Assembly: GCF_021484805.1 (NCBI RefSeq)
Contig: NZ_CP090557.1
Span: forward strand, 794,501-858,500
Reading direction: 5' to 3'
DNA: 64,000 nucleotides
From: Tellurirhabdus bombi
GTDB lineage: Bacteria; Bacteroidota; Bacteroidia; Cytophagales; Spirosomataceae
Part shown: positions 54,501 to 63,900 of the stretch, piece after piece
How positions within the stretch are numbered: position 1 is the first letter of the stretch
Layout of the letters: the number at the start of each line of letters is the position of its first letter
Program-made: the position numbers and the translations under genes
Notes under the pieces: model-generated
The model's database searches: none
Told to the model about the DNA's origin: nothing
The model's input: the letters and a program-made list of their open reading frames with translations, nothing else

Positions 54501-55199
54501 TTATTTAATGCGTAACACGTCCCGGGTTGGGTAATTCAGCCAGGAATCCAGCGCGTGGACGTAAGAGCCATTGTTGGCCTTCAGGTTGGTGCTTCGCGCC
54601 CGAATCGCCAGTTTGTAATGGCCCGCAAAATCGTTGAATCCGATGGTTGGCGAACGGTCGTTTTTCATCAGGTACAGATTCACCTTGGCCGTGTCTGCCG
54701 AAGCGTACGAATCGTACCAGGTGGGCTGGGCGGGCAAATTGCTCCAGGTCCAGGTGCCTTTGACGATGTGATAAAGCAGCAGTTCGCGCACCTGCTCTTT
54801 CGGAAACTGCGTCAGCGAAAAGGCCATCAGCGTGGGTCCGCCCGTGGCTGGATTTAAGGAATCATACGTCGGATTGGGCAACTGATGCGTGTAAAAATAG
54901 CTCAGATCGGCGGCGGTGGCCGAGGTAAAGGCCGTGTTCGTCAGGGCCATGTATGTGCTGTTCGGCTCGTTGTATTTGTCCTGCAAACCGGCGTACTCAA
55001 TGCCTTCCAGCAAAATACTGAACTCGTCGGGCCGGGATTTCAGAAATTCGTAGACGGTTTTATTCAGCTCATTGCTGATAACGCCTTCTTTTTCGTCGTA
55101 ATCGTATTTCTTCTGTAATTCCAGACCTGCCAGTTCACAGCCGCTTAAGGCCGTCAGCAAAACCAGCGAAGCAAGGGTAAGCATTTTAGTAATTTTCAT
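54501..55199 (-). CDS. Fasciclin (FAS1) domain lipoprotein
   Basis: The 232-residue lipoprotein has a lipobox (LTALSGC, Cys21) and one FAS1 domain. The family core reads TYMALTNTAFTSAT, then VRELLLYHIVKGTW near residue 140, and a C-terminal GSYVHALDSWLNYPTRDVLRIK. FAS1 domains mediate adhesion or carbohydrate/protein contacts. It is the third protein in the SusC/SusD operon (38 bp after SusD), a position usually held by glycan-binding lipoproteins; it probably helps capture the glycan at the surface. Confidence 0.85.
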   Translation of the reverse strand: MKITKMLTLASLVLLTALSGCELAGLELQKKYDYDEKEGVISNELNKTVYEFLKSRPDEFSILLEGIEYAGLQDKYNEPNSTYMALTNTAFTSATAADLSYFYTHQLPNPTYDSLNPATGGPTLMAFSLTQFPKEQVRELLLYHIVKGTWTWSNLPAQPTWYDSYASADTAKVNLYLMKNDRSPTIGFNDFAGHYKLAIRARSTNLKANNGSYVHALDSWLNYPTRDVLRIK

Positions 55200-55237
55200 A
55201 CGTTTATCTAAATAAAATTGGACGTATCTGAATTGGA

Positions 55238-56785
55238 TTATCCTTCCGTGTAAGGTGGATTTTGATGGCCTTTCAGCGCGGGATTCGCTTCGAATTCGCG
55301 GTAGAAGATGGGGAACAACGCCCGCCCAATATCGCCAAAGCCGGTAATGGTTACGTTGGCTTCTTCCTGCCGCTGCCGCATCACGGGGTCCATGACTTCC
55401 AGCAGCCGGTCGGTGCGTTGCAGGTCAAACCAGCGTTTTCCCTCGCACATAAATTCGAGCTGGCGTTCTTTCAGAATCAGGCCTTCAACCGCTTTTTTGT
55501 CGGTTGTTGCTACTTCCGTGGCTGCGTCGGCCAGATATCCGACTCGTCTCCGAATGTTGTTGACAATGGTCAGGGCTTCGCTGCTGCGACCCAGTTGGTT
55601 AAGCGCCTCCGCCCGGAGCGTCAGCACATCCGCCAGCCGGTAAATCGGCACCTGCACAAAACTTTCGTTGGTCGATAAAACCAGCCAGTAATCATCTGCC
55701 GCGGTGGCCCGATTCGGATTGACCGCACTGTATTTGACGCATTTCTGAATGCCATCCAGCAAATAATGATTGTAGCTCACGGGTACGCGGTTGCCGTTGC
55801 GCCACAGCCGAACGGTGTCGATAGAATTCCAGAAACGCCCGTCAGCCCCCTTACCCGAATGCCGTCGGTTCACAAACTCATTGAATATAGTCTGCGACAC
55901 CCGGTAGGTGTTGTTCGTGTTCGACGCGCCGACCCGCTGCGCCCAGGCGTTGGTTCCGTCGGTCAGGTCGATGGCCCAGTGCAGGTTGAAAATGGTTTCG
56001 GTCGAAGCGGCCGGATTGGTAAACATGTCCTTCCAGGCTTTGTCGTTGGCAACCAGCGCATAATTGGTATTTCCCACAAAATAGTCGGAAGCAGCCACGG
56101 CCTTGTCATACTCCTTGAACCACATATGCACGTCGGTTTTCAGCGCTCGCGCGGCTCCCATGTTGAAGTAAAATTTCCGGGGACCGCTCACGTCCAGGGC
56201 CAGCCGGGCCATGGCTTCGTCCAGATCGCTCAAAATCTGCTTTTTGATGTCCTCTACCGACGAACGGGCCACGCGCGACGAGCCTAAGTCACCATCCCAG
56301 GGCTGCGTCACCAACGGAACTGCCCCCCACACCCGAATGGCGTAGAAATACATCAAGGCGCGCAGGCCGTAACATTGTCCGACGTTGTCGTTATAATCAT
56401 TTGGCAGTAAGTTCGGAACGGTCGGGAAACGCGCTATTCCCACGTTGCAGCGGTCAATTACCCGGTAGAGATACTGCCAATCCCACTGCGATTGCGAGGC
56501 GTCGATGGCGTTCATGTACACCCGCGTGTCGCCGTAACCCGTGTTTCCGTAGTTATCCGAACGCAGATCGCCCCACTCCAGGTGAGCGGCCTGGTTGCCA
56601 TTCAGGGCTTCCTGCGCGGCATCGTAGGTCCCCGCTACCCACGTACGCATATCGCCCCGGGTGGCAAAAAACGTGTTGGGCGACAGATCGGCCAGGGGTG
56701 CCCGGTCGAGGTAATTTTCGCAGCCTGCGGTTGTTAAAAGAACGGCGGGCAAAAGAATATGGAAGAGTTTAGTAATCCGTTTCAT
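55238..56785 (-). CDS. SusD/RagB-family lipoprotein of the polysaccharide utilisation operon
   Basis: The 515-residue lipoprotein has a signal peptide with lipobox (VLLTTAGC, Cys22) followed by ENYLDRAPLADLSPNTFF, a common SusD mature start. TPR helices and the C-terminal half with RLADVLTLRAEALNQLG and ERQLEFMCEGKRWFDLQRT complete the family picture. Start at 56785 is chosen over 56821 because MKRITKLFHI begins the signal peptide. It caps the SusC channel encoded 32 bp upstream and binds the oligosaccharide at the cell surface. Confidence 0.95.
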   Translation of the reverse strand: MKRITKLFHILLPAVLLTTAGCENYLDRAPLADLSPNTFFATRGDMRTWVAGTYDAAQEALNGNQAAHLEWGDLRSDNYGNTGYGDTRVYMNAIDASQSQWDWQYLYRVIDRCNVGIARFPTVPNLLPNDYNDNVGQCYGLRALMYFYAIRVWGAVPLVTQPWDGDLGSSRVARSSVEDIKKQILSDLDEAMARLALDVSGPRKFYFNMGAARALKTDVHMWFKEYDKAVAASDYFVGNTNYALVANDKAWKDMFTNPAASTETIFNLHWAIDLTDGTNAWAQRVGASNTNNTYRVSQTIFNEFVNRRHSGKGADGRFWNSIDTVRLWRNGNRVPVSYNHYLLDGIQKCVKYSAVNPNRATAADDYWLVLSTNESFVQVPIYRLADVLTLRAEALNQLGRSSEALTIVNNIRRRVGYLADAATEVATTDKKAVEGLILKERQLEFMCEGKRWFDLQRTDRLLEVMDPVMRQRQEEANVTITGFGDIGRALFPIFYREFEANPALKGHQNPPYTEG

Positions 56786-56817
56786 GGAAAAAGAAAGTTG
56801 CTTATTGATGAATGCGA

Positions 56818-59800
56818 TCACAAACTAACGTTGATGCCAAAACCAATTTCGCGTTTGCGCGGGTAGGTTGCGTTATCCCGTCCCGGCGTCAGCACACCAC
56901 CGCCAATTTCCGGATCGTAACCGGTGTAGTTGGTCCAGGTGAACAGGTTGTTTCCGTAGCCATAAACCGTTAGCGCTCCCAGACGCAGGCGGCGAGCCAG
57001 CGCGTTGTCGAGCTGGTAGGAAAGCCGGATGTTCCGCAGGCGAATGAACGAGCCGTCTTCCAGAAAATAGCTGCTGAGTTCGCGGTAGTTGTAGTTCCGG
57101 TCGTTGCCGATCCAGTACCAATCGGTGAGCTGACCCGGGTATTTCCAACCTGTCCGCACGTAGTCGGGGTGCTGGTTGTGGAGGTTGCCGCCCCAGGACG
57201 CGTAGGAATGCATGAATTTGTTGTAAATCTTGCCGCCCCAGCGAACGTAAAAGTTAAATGATAAGCTCCACTGCTTGTAATTCAGCATGTTGTTCCAGCC
57301 CAAATCCCATTTTGGTTGCGCATTACCCAGTATCTGCCGATCGGAATCATCAATTTTATTGTCGTACGTACCCTCATTATTAGGTCGGTTTTCCCAAATC
57401 ACATCGCCGCCGCGAGCTACCACGCCATTCACAGTAATCTGTCTGACGGTTCCAGTATACGCATCCCCATTGGGAAATACATAAGACTCCACCGTTGGCT
57501 GGCCATTCTGACCAATAATGACATTTCCCTGTGCATCGCGGTTCACAACGGGCGTCAGGCGAGTCGCATAATCGTCGGTGTAGGCATTACTGGCATCATA
57601 CTGGTAAATACCGAGTTGCTTGTAGCCGTAGAAATTCCCGGCCGACATGCCCGCCGCCACGTACCAGACGTTGCTTTGCACGTAGTTCTCGCGCGCCAGA
57701 TTGGTGATTCTGTTGATGTTCCGGGCCCAGTTGAACGTTGTCTGCCAGGAGAAATTTTTCGTGCGCGGAATTGGGTACGCTGATACGGAAAGTTCTAACC
57801 CTTTATTTTCAATACCCGCCAAATTCATTTTCATGGTTGCATAACCCGTATTGGTTGGCAGGTTTACCGGCACAATCAGGTCTTTGGTGGTGCGGATGTA
57901 ATAATCGCCCGTAAACGACACGCGACCGTTCAGCATGTTCAGGTCAATTCCAAAGTCTGTGGCGCGGTTCTGCTCCCATTTTACATTCGGATTCCCAAAG
58001 GTGGTAACACTGGTTACACCAGCCACACCGTTGTAAAAGTGGCCCGCTTCGTAGCGCGTTTGCGATTCATAATAACCCAGCGCGCGGTCATTTCCTCCGG
58101 TACCGTAGCTTACTCGCAGCTTACCTTCAGTCAGAATGGGATTCGCCCAGTTCATAAAATTCTCGTCGGAGAAACGCCATCCGGCTGATACCGAAGGAAA
58201 TACCCCCCAACGATTATTCCGTCCAAAACGCGACGAACCGTCAGCGCGGGCAATTCCATTCAGAATATACCGGCCTTTGTAGCTATAGCCCCAGCGCGTG
58301 AATAACCCGACGATGGCGTAATCCTGCGCAAAGGTGTACGTCTGCGAAGCATTCAGGGTACCGAGGTTAATCGTGCTCAAACCGCTTTCGGTAACATATT
58401 TCTGGGCACCATAGTACATATTTTCGGTTTTCCCGTTCTCGATACTACCACCCACCATTGCGTTGAATTCGTGTGCCCCGAAGCTTTTGTTTGCCGACAG
58501 ATAGGCATCGCTCAGAATGGTCCAGCGCCACATGGTTTCGTCGCTACCGGCGCTCTGGCGCAAATCTTCGTTGGTGTTGGCGTCCAGCTCTTTGCTTCTA
58601 AATTCGTTGTAACGAGTCAGCAGCACGTTGCCGGTTGCACTCGCCCGAAACTGAAGCCAGTTCGTAAATTTATACTCGACATACTGGTTAAAATTGCCCT
58701 CGTACCGATTAGTAAGCCGCTTCCGGGCGTAGATTTCCTGAATCGGATTGCGCTGGCCGCCCATCGCGTACACGGGTGCCAGTCCACCGTCTGGATACCA
58801 GATAATGTAGTCGGTGATCCGTTTCAAGGCCCAGCCGAGCACATCGCCTTCGCTGATGTTGTTGGTCTTTGTGTAGCCCAGGCTCAAGCGCGTACCAAAT
58901 TTAAGTTTCTTAGTGGCGTTGTAATCCACGTTGACCCGCATGTTTGCCTTGTTGTTGTAGCTGGTCAGGATGACGCCCTCCTCACCGATGTAATTCAGGC
59001 CGGTAAAATAACGCAGCCGGTCGTTGCCCCCGCTGATGCTCAGGCCCACGTCATTCCGAATGGCGGTTTGCGTTAATAATTCCTGATAATCATTGCTGGT
59101 GCTGCTGATCAGGCCGACCGAATCGGCGGTGGATGAATATTTTTCCAGGACAGTTCCCCGGGTTGTGTTGTTGTTAAGCACCCGCTCGAACTTATTGACT
59201 TGCGGCAGCGCGTTGGCAATGGTGCTGTAGCTACGCAGGTAACGTACATCGACGCGCGGTTTGCCTTCTTCGCCGGTTTTGGTGGTGATAATAACTACGC
59301 CGTTGGCCGAACGAGAACCGTAAATGGCCGCTGACGCCTGGTCTTTCAGAATTTCGATGGATTTAATATCATTGGGATTCAAGCCGTTGATGTCATTCAC
59401 GATCATTCCATCCACAATGAACAGCGGCTGAACACCGTCGTCGGCAAAGGTAGACGCCCCGCGAATGACAATGCTGCTTCCCGCACCCGGCGCACCCGAA
59501 TTGCTGCTGATTTGCACCCCAGCCACCGCGCCCTGCATGGCATCAAATACGTTGACGGCCTGGCGTTGTTCAATGGTTTTCTGGTTGATGGAGCCAATAG
59601 AGCCCGTCACGTCGCGTTTGTTCTGCGTGCCGTACCCCACGACCACCACTTCTTCGAGCGCCTTGTCGTCTGCCAGCAGCGTTACGTTAATGGTTTGCTT
59701 ATTTCCAATCGTAATTTTCTGGCTCAGGTAGCCCACAAACGAAAAAACCAGCACCTTTCGGTCGGCGGGGACTTTCAGGCGGTAGTTACCCGTTGCGTCG

Positions 59801-59982
59801 GTTGTGGTTCCAATGGTGGTGCCTTCCGCAACCACGTTGACGCCGGGCAAAGCCTCGCCTTTATCGTCGGTAACTTTACCGCTGACATCGCCCTGCGCCC
59901 AAGCCGCCGTGCTGACAAAAAAGGCCAGTAAGCCAACCAACCAGCGGTAATGCCGCAGATAGGTATGTACATGTTTATTCAT
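56818..59982 (-). CDS. SusC/RagA-type TonB-dependent transporter of the polysaccharide utilisation operon
   Basis: The 1054-residue protein has a signal peptide (about 1-29, STAAWAQ) and a carboxypeptidase-regulatory-like domain (GDVSGKVTDDKGEALPGVNV). The TonB box region is EEVVVVGYGTQNKRDVTGSI; a plug domain with IVIRGASTFADDGVQPLFIVDG and a beta barrel ending EIGFGINVSL follow. No STN domain is present, consistent with control by an HTCS rather than by a sigma/anti-sigma pair. It imports oligosaccharides with the SusD encoded next. A 31-codon membrane ORF precedes it by 25 bp. Confidence 0.95.
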   Translation of the reverse strand: MNKHVHTYLRHYRWLVGLLAFFVSTAAWAQGDVSGKVTDDKGEALPGVNVVAEGTTIGTTTDATGNYRLKVPADRKVLVFSFVGYLSQKITIGNKQTINVTLLADDKALEEVVVVGYGTQNKRDVTGSIGSINQKTIEQRQAVNVFDAMQGAVAGVQISSNSGAPGAGSSIVIRGASTFADDGVQPLFIVDGMIVNDINGLNPNDIKSIEILKDQASAAIYGSRSANGVVIITTKTGEEGKPRVDVRYLRSYSTIANALPQVNKFERVLNNNTTRGTVLEKYSSTADSVGLISSTSNDYQELLTQTAIRNDVGLSISGGNDRLRYFTGLNYIGEEGVILTSYNNKANMRVNVDYNATKKLKFGTRLSLGYTKTNNISEGDVLGWALKRITDYIIWYPDGGLAPVYAMGGQRNPIQEIYARKRLTNRYEGNFNQYVEYKFTNWLQFRASATGNVLLTRYNEFRSKELDANTNEDLRQSAGSDETMWRWTILSDAYLSANKSFGAHEFNAMVGGSIENGKTENMYYGAQKYVTESGLSTINLGTLNASQTYTFAQDYAIVGLFTRWGYSYKGRYILNGIARADGSSRFGRNNRWGVFPSVSAGWRFSDENFMNWANPILTEGKLRVSYGTGGNDRALGYYESQTRYEAGHFYNGVAGVTSVTTFGNPNVKWEQNRATDFGIDLNMLNGRVSFTGDYYIRTTKDLIVPVNLPTNTGYATMKMNLAGIENKGLELSVSAYPIPRTKNFSWQTTFNWARNINRITNLARENYVQSNVWYVAAGMSAGNFYGYKQLGIYQYDASNAYTDDYATRLTPVVNRDAQGNVIIGQNGQPTVESYVFPNGDAYTGTVRQITVNGVVARGGDVIWENRPNNEGTYDNKIDDSDRQILGNAQPKWDLGWNNMLNYKQWSLSFNFYVRWGGKIYNKFMHSYASWGGNLHNQHPDYVRTGWKYPGQLTDWYWIGNDRNYNYRELSSYFLEDGSFIRLRNIRLSYQLDNALARRLRLGALTVYGYGNNLFTWTNYTGYDPEIGGGVLTPGRDNATYPRKREIGFGINVSL

Positions 59983-60007
59983 ACGTATAATTGGTTTGGT
60001 TTAGGAT

Positions 60008-60103
60008 TTACAGTACGGAAGACAGCAAAAAAAGCAATAGCAGAACGAGCAGGGTCAACACGGCCCCTTCGGCCACTTTTAAATTGAACCCGTTTTTTCT
60101 CAT
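60008..60103 (-). CDS. 31-residue single-helix membrane peptide upstream of susC
   Basis: A short frame begins at the ATG at 60103 and ends with TAA at 60010-60008. The product starts MRKNGFNLKVAEGA, then has a helix of Val, Leu and Phe (VLTLLVLLLLFLLSSVL) to the end. The positive N-terminus and helix fit a small inner-membrane protein. It lies 25 bp before susC in the same direction and would be the first translated unit of the operon. No strong ribosome-binding site is visible. It could be a real small protein or a leader that affects susC translation; chance cannot be excluded for so short a frame. Confidence 0.45.
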   Translation of the reverse strand: MRKNGFNLKVAEGAVLTLLVLLLLFLLSSVL

Positions 60104-60197
60104 GCTTTATTCTTGCTGATCTCGGCACTAAACTCTGGGACAATTTTACTATAGTTCAATTTCTTCTATGTGTAGTGCAAAAATCTATCAGGTGGAG

Positions 60198-60402
60198 AAA
60201 TCGTTCAGGCGGGGGAAGGAACGTTCAATGGGGGCGACAAATCGTTCGCGGTATTTCTGAACGGTTCAAATCGGGTGTGATAAAGAAGCTACACGGGTCT
60301 TTTTTCGTCCGAGGTATAGACGCCTTTATTGGAATGTCCGGTGCGGTATCTTTTTGTCCGCAGTCGAACAGATACTGTCCGAGTCCGTACATTTTTGCGG
60401 AC
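60198..60402. repeat. Helically phased GTTCA / GTCCG repeat array (probable operator)
   Basis: GTTCA-type cores start at 60203, 60223, 60244 (GTTCG) and 60264, that is 20, 21 and 20 bp apart. GTCCG cores start at 60307, 60336, 60356, 60377 and 60383, with 20- and 21-bp steps in the middle; an inverted copy (CGGAC) is at 60398. AAATCGTTC occurs twice, 41 bp apart. Spacing of two helical turns places the cores on one DNA face. AraC-type domains bind direct half-sites about 21 bp apart, so these are plausible HTCS sites. Repeats are directly visible; the role is inferred. Confidence 0.7.
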
Positions 60403-60453
60403 ACTCAAAATAAATATATGCTGATTATCAGTGATTTAATTAATTAACACAGA

Positions 60454-60471
60454 TTGGCACAGCGTTTGGCA
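60454..60471 (+). promoter_or_regulatory. Sigma-54-like -24/-12 promoter
   Basis: TTGGCAC-AGCG-TTTGGCA resembles the sigma-54 consensus TGGCAC-N5-TTGCW: the -24 half is perfect and the -12 half differs by one G for C. Transcription would start near 60481-60484, about 55-60 bp before the ATG at 60540. A sigma-54 gene or activator is not visible in the window. Confidence 0.5.
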
Positions 60472-60539
60472 TATACTAATCAGAACAGTTAACAACAGAA
60501 CTTAAGAACAACAACAAATACTTTAAATACGAACACACC

Positions 60540-60917
60540 ATGTTAAACTTACTGAGTAACCTGATCGCCGCCGCTTTGTTGAGTACCACCACTACTACTG
60601 ACGAGCCAGCCAAAACCAAAGCGCTTTCATTTGATGCCAGTGCCTACGTTACTATAAATCGCCAAATCCGGGTTGCCGTTGAAAAATCGGATGCGGCGCC
60701 CGTCGTTGTACTGCTCCGCAATGCCAACAATGAGATCTTGTTCAAAGAAAAACTTGGCAAAAACACGCAGAAATACGCCCTCAAATTAGACGTTGAGGCG
60801 CTGAAAGACGGCCAATACGAACTGGAGGTAAAATCGGACGAAGGCAGCATTCGGAAGCAGGTAAAAATTGCTTCTGAGCCTGTACAAACCACAACTCGGC
60901 AGATTGTCTTGAACTAA
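60540..60917 (+). CDS. Small DUF3244-like exported protein
   Basis: The 125-residue protein has a short hydrophobic N-terminus (LLSNLIAAALL) that may act as a weak signal, a Thr-rich linker, and a beta-sandwich-like body (ASAYVTINRQIRVAVEKS; PVVVLLRNANNEILFKEKL; YELEVKSDEG). Small proteins of this type in Bacteroidota are annotated DUF3244 or T9SS-like C-terminal-domain relatives; the assignment here is by resemblance. It is flanked upstream by a sigma-54-like promoter and downstream by a bidirectional terminator shared with the HTCS gene. Function unknown. Confidence 0.65.
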   Translation: MLNLLSNLIAAALLSTTTTTDEPAKTKALSFDASAYVTINRQIRVAVEKSDAAPVVVLLRNANNEILFKEKLGKNTQKYALKLDVEALKDGQYELEVKSDEGSIRKQVKIASEPVQTTTRQIVLN

Positions 60918-60937
60918 TTGATTCTTTTCTAAAAGAG

Positions 60938-60968
60938 AGCGGCCAGGAAACCCCTGGCCGCTTTTTTA
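60938..60968 (+). terminator. Bidirectional terminator between the DUF3244-like and HTCS genes
   Basis: AGCGGCCAGG (60938-60947) and CCTGGCCGCT (60953-60962) form a perfect 10-bp GC-rich stem with a 5-nt loop. Six T follow on the plus strand. On the minus strand the stem is followed by CTCTTTTAG. It just overlaps the last codons of the convergent HTCS gene and serves both. Confidence 0.9.
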
Positions 60969-63900
60969 ATTCAAGTTGGTGAGGTATTCCGTTGGTGTTT
61001 GCCCAAACTGGCTGCGGAACGACTTACTGAAGTATTTCGGATCATTAAAGCCCACCGTAAACGCCACTTCCGAGACGCTCATTTTTCTTTGTTTAAGCAA
61101 CATCTCCGCTTTTTTCAGTCGGGTAGTACGCAGCAAATCAATAACCGAAAGACCCGTTAGCATTTTCACTTTTCGAAACAGCACCGGACGGCTCATGCCC
61201 ATCTCGGTAACCAGACTGGCCACGTTGAAATCGGCGTTGCTCAGGTTACTTTCCATAATGGTCATGAGGCGATTCAGAAATTTATCGTCGGGATGGTCAA
61301 TTTCCTGGTTTTGCGGTTGCAGCGTGACAATGCGGTGGTATTTGGCCTTTAATTTCTCGCGCAGTTGAAGCAGGTTCTGAATCCGCGTCATCAGCAGTTG
61401 GCCATGAAAAGGCTTCGTCAGGTATTCATCGGCGCCTGTTTTTAAACCCGCCAGTTGGTGCTCAACAGCCGTGCGGGCCGTCAGCAAAATAACCGGAATG
61501 TGGGCCGTCCGCGCATCCGTTTTGAGCCGACGCGTTAATTCAACGCCATCCATCACCGGCATAGCCACGTCACTAATAACCAGATCGGGCAGGCTCTGCG
61601 TTGCCTGCTCCCAGGCCAGTGCACCATTCGCTGCTTCAACGACCTGATACGTTTCCTGAAGCATTTCCTTTAGGTAAGCGCGAATGTCTTCCTGATCTTC
61701 CACAATGAGGATGAGCGGCTTTTCGACCGAATGATTCGTACTGACCTCTTCCTGCACAAAATCTACCACAATAGGCTCTGCCGGGGCTAGGAACGCCGTG
61801 ATTTCTTCGCCTTTTGCCTTAATGTTCGTCGCTTCGCTGGCCACGGCTAAAGGTAGCTTAATCATAAATTGGGTATGGCCATGCTGCCCCGCACTGGCTT
61901 CCCGGCTTTCCACCCCGATGGTTCCCTGGTGCAGGTCAATAATGCTCTTGCTCAGTGCCAGCCCGATGCCAAATCCTGAGTTGTGCGTTCCGGGATGGTC
62001 GGCCTGATAAAAGCGGTGGAAAATGCGGTGCAGATCATCGGCAGAAATCCCAACTCCATTGTCTTCAATAAAGATACAAACCTGATTTTCATCGGCGTCC
62101 GTACCTTCAGGAAAGGCAATCCGCACGGCAATTTCACCACCCGCCGGAGTAAATTTAAAAGCGTTGAGGAGCAGGTTGTAAAACACTTTTTCCATCTCAC
62201 CCGCATCAAACCAAACCGAAACTGCCGCCTTTTCCGACTCATACCGAAGCGTCACCTGCCGCGAACGCGCGTACTCCTGAAACGAATCCGTAATGCTCCG
62301 CAAGAAAGTGACCAGATCATGCTCCTGCCGATGCAGGCGGACATTGCCCGTTTCGTGCTTCTGAAAGTCCAGTAGTTGGTTTAGTAACCGCAGCAATCGG
62401 TTGGTACTCAGCTTCATCACGGAAAGCTGCTTTTGAATCAGGCTATCCGCTGGATACTGGCTGGACAACACCTCTATCGGACTGATAACCAGCGTTAACG
62501 GCGTTCGGATTTCGTGCGCAATGTTCGTGAAGAAATTCAGTTTTGTCTGGTGTAATTCCTGCTGTCGCTCTTTTTCCAGATGTTCCAGTTGTAAATCATG
62601 CGCGAGTTGCAGCCGCACTCGGTTAAAGCGGGACCACATATAAAGCAATCCCAAAAAGACCGTTACATACAGCGCATACGCCCAGGTAGATTTCCAGAGG
62701 GGCGGCAAAATAGTGATGGCCACTTCCAACGGCTGCGGATTCCAGACGCCGTCGTTATTAGCGCCTTTGATGCGAAGCGTGTAGTCGCCGGGCTCCAGAT
62801 TCATGTACGTGGCCACCGGCTCATCGACATAATTCCAGTCTTTATCGAAGCCCACCAGTTGGTAGGCGTATCGATTTTTGGGCGAATTAATAAAATTCAG
62901 AACGGCAAATTCAACGGAGAAAACGTTTTGTTGGTGATTGAAGGTCAGCGATGGTGTATGCTGTATGCTTTTTTCCAGAATCGTCTGGGTGGAATCGGCC
63001 AGACTAACGGGCTGGTTGAACAGTTTCAAACCTGTAAACGCCAGCCGGGGAATGTGGTTGTTGCTCCGAATGCTATCAGGGTGAAAAATAACAATGCCGT
63101 TGTAGCCCCCGAAATACAGATAACCCCGCTCATCCCGATAGGCCGAATTCGTCGTAAACTCCTTGCAAACCAGACCGTCGTGCTTATCAAAATTGGAAAA
63201 ACGCCCCTGCTTCGGATCAAACCGCGACAGGCCATTTTCCGTACTGATCCAGATTCGCCCCCGGCCATCTTCCCGAATGCCCGCAATGGTGTTACCGGGC
63301 AAACCGTGCTGCACCGAAAAACGCCGGAACGTACGCGAGCCAGGTTCCAGCCTGTTCAGGCCGTTGTCGCGCGTGCCTACCCAAAGCCGCTGCTGCTGAT
63401 CTTCGAACAGACAGGCAATGTAATTTCCGCTTAGCGAAGTTGAGTCATCTGATTTGTGTTTCAGCCGGATGAAGGCGTTTTTGCCCTTTATTTTCTGGTA
63501 TAACCCCTGCGTTGTGCCCACCCAGAATTGCTGCCGCGAATCAATCAGCAGACTGGTTATGGCATTGGTTTGCAGCGCTTCAGGATTGGCAGGCTGGGCT
63601 ATCAATCGCTCAAAAAGACCCGTTTTAGGCTCAAACCGGCAAAGCCCGCCCCGGTAAGTCGCGATCCACAGATTCCCCTCGGCGTCGTATTTTAGATCAT
63701 ATATCCGGTCATCTGGAAGCGAATTCGCGTCGCCCGGATCATTGAAATACCGCGTAAACGAGTTCGTCCGAAAATCGAGGTAATTCAGCCCTTTGATCGT
63801 GCCAACCCAGAGCCCCTTTTGGCCATCGGCAAGCAGGCACTTGATTTTATCATTGGAAATGGACTGCTTGTTTTTGGGCGTATGCGTATAATGGCGCAGA

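Larger units (their letters stand above)
60104..60539. promoter_or_regulatory. Divergent control region between the SusC operon and the DUF3244-like gene
   Basis: This 436-bp gap holds no credible gene; a 90-codon open frame (60175-60447) reads through repeats and lacks protein-like composition. It contains an array of direct repeats (60198-60402), an AT-rich stretch at 60400-60450, and a sigma-54-like promoter (60454-60471) for the plus-strand gene. Two weak minus-strand -7 candidates, TAGATTTT (60180-60187) and TAAAATTG (60141-60148), could start the susC operon. The nearby HTCS is the likely regulator. Confidence 0.6.

Noticed and set aside
60175-60447. 90-codon frame in the control region
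   Set aside because: It runs through the regulatory repeats, has no recognisable protein features and no ribosome-binding site; the regulatory reading explains the region better.
62598-63434. 278-codon plus-strand frame opposite the HTCS gene
   Set aside because: Antisense shadow of conserved propeller and kinase sequence.
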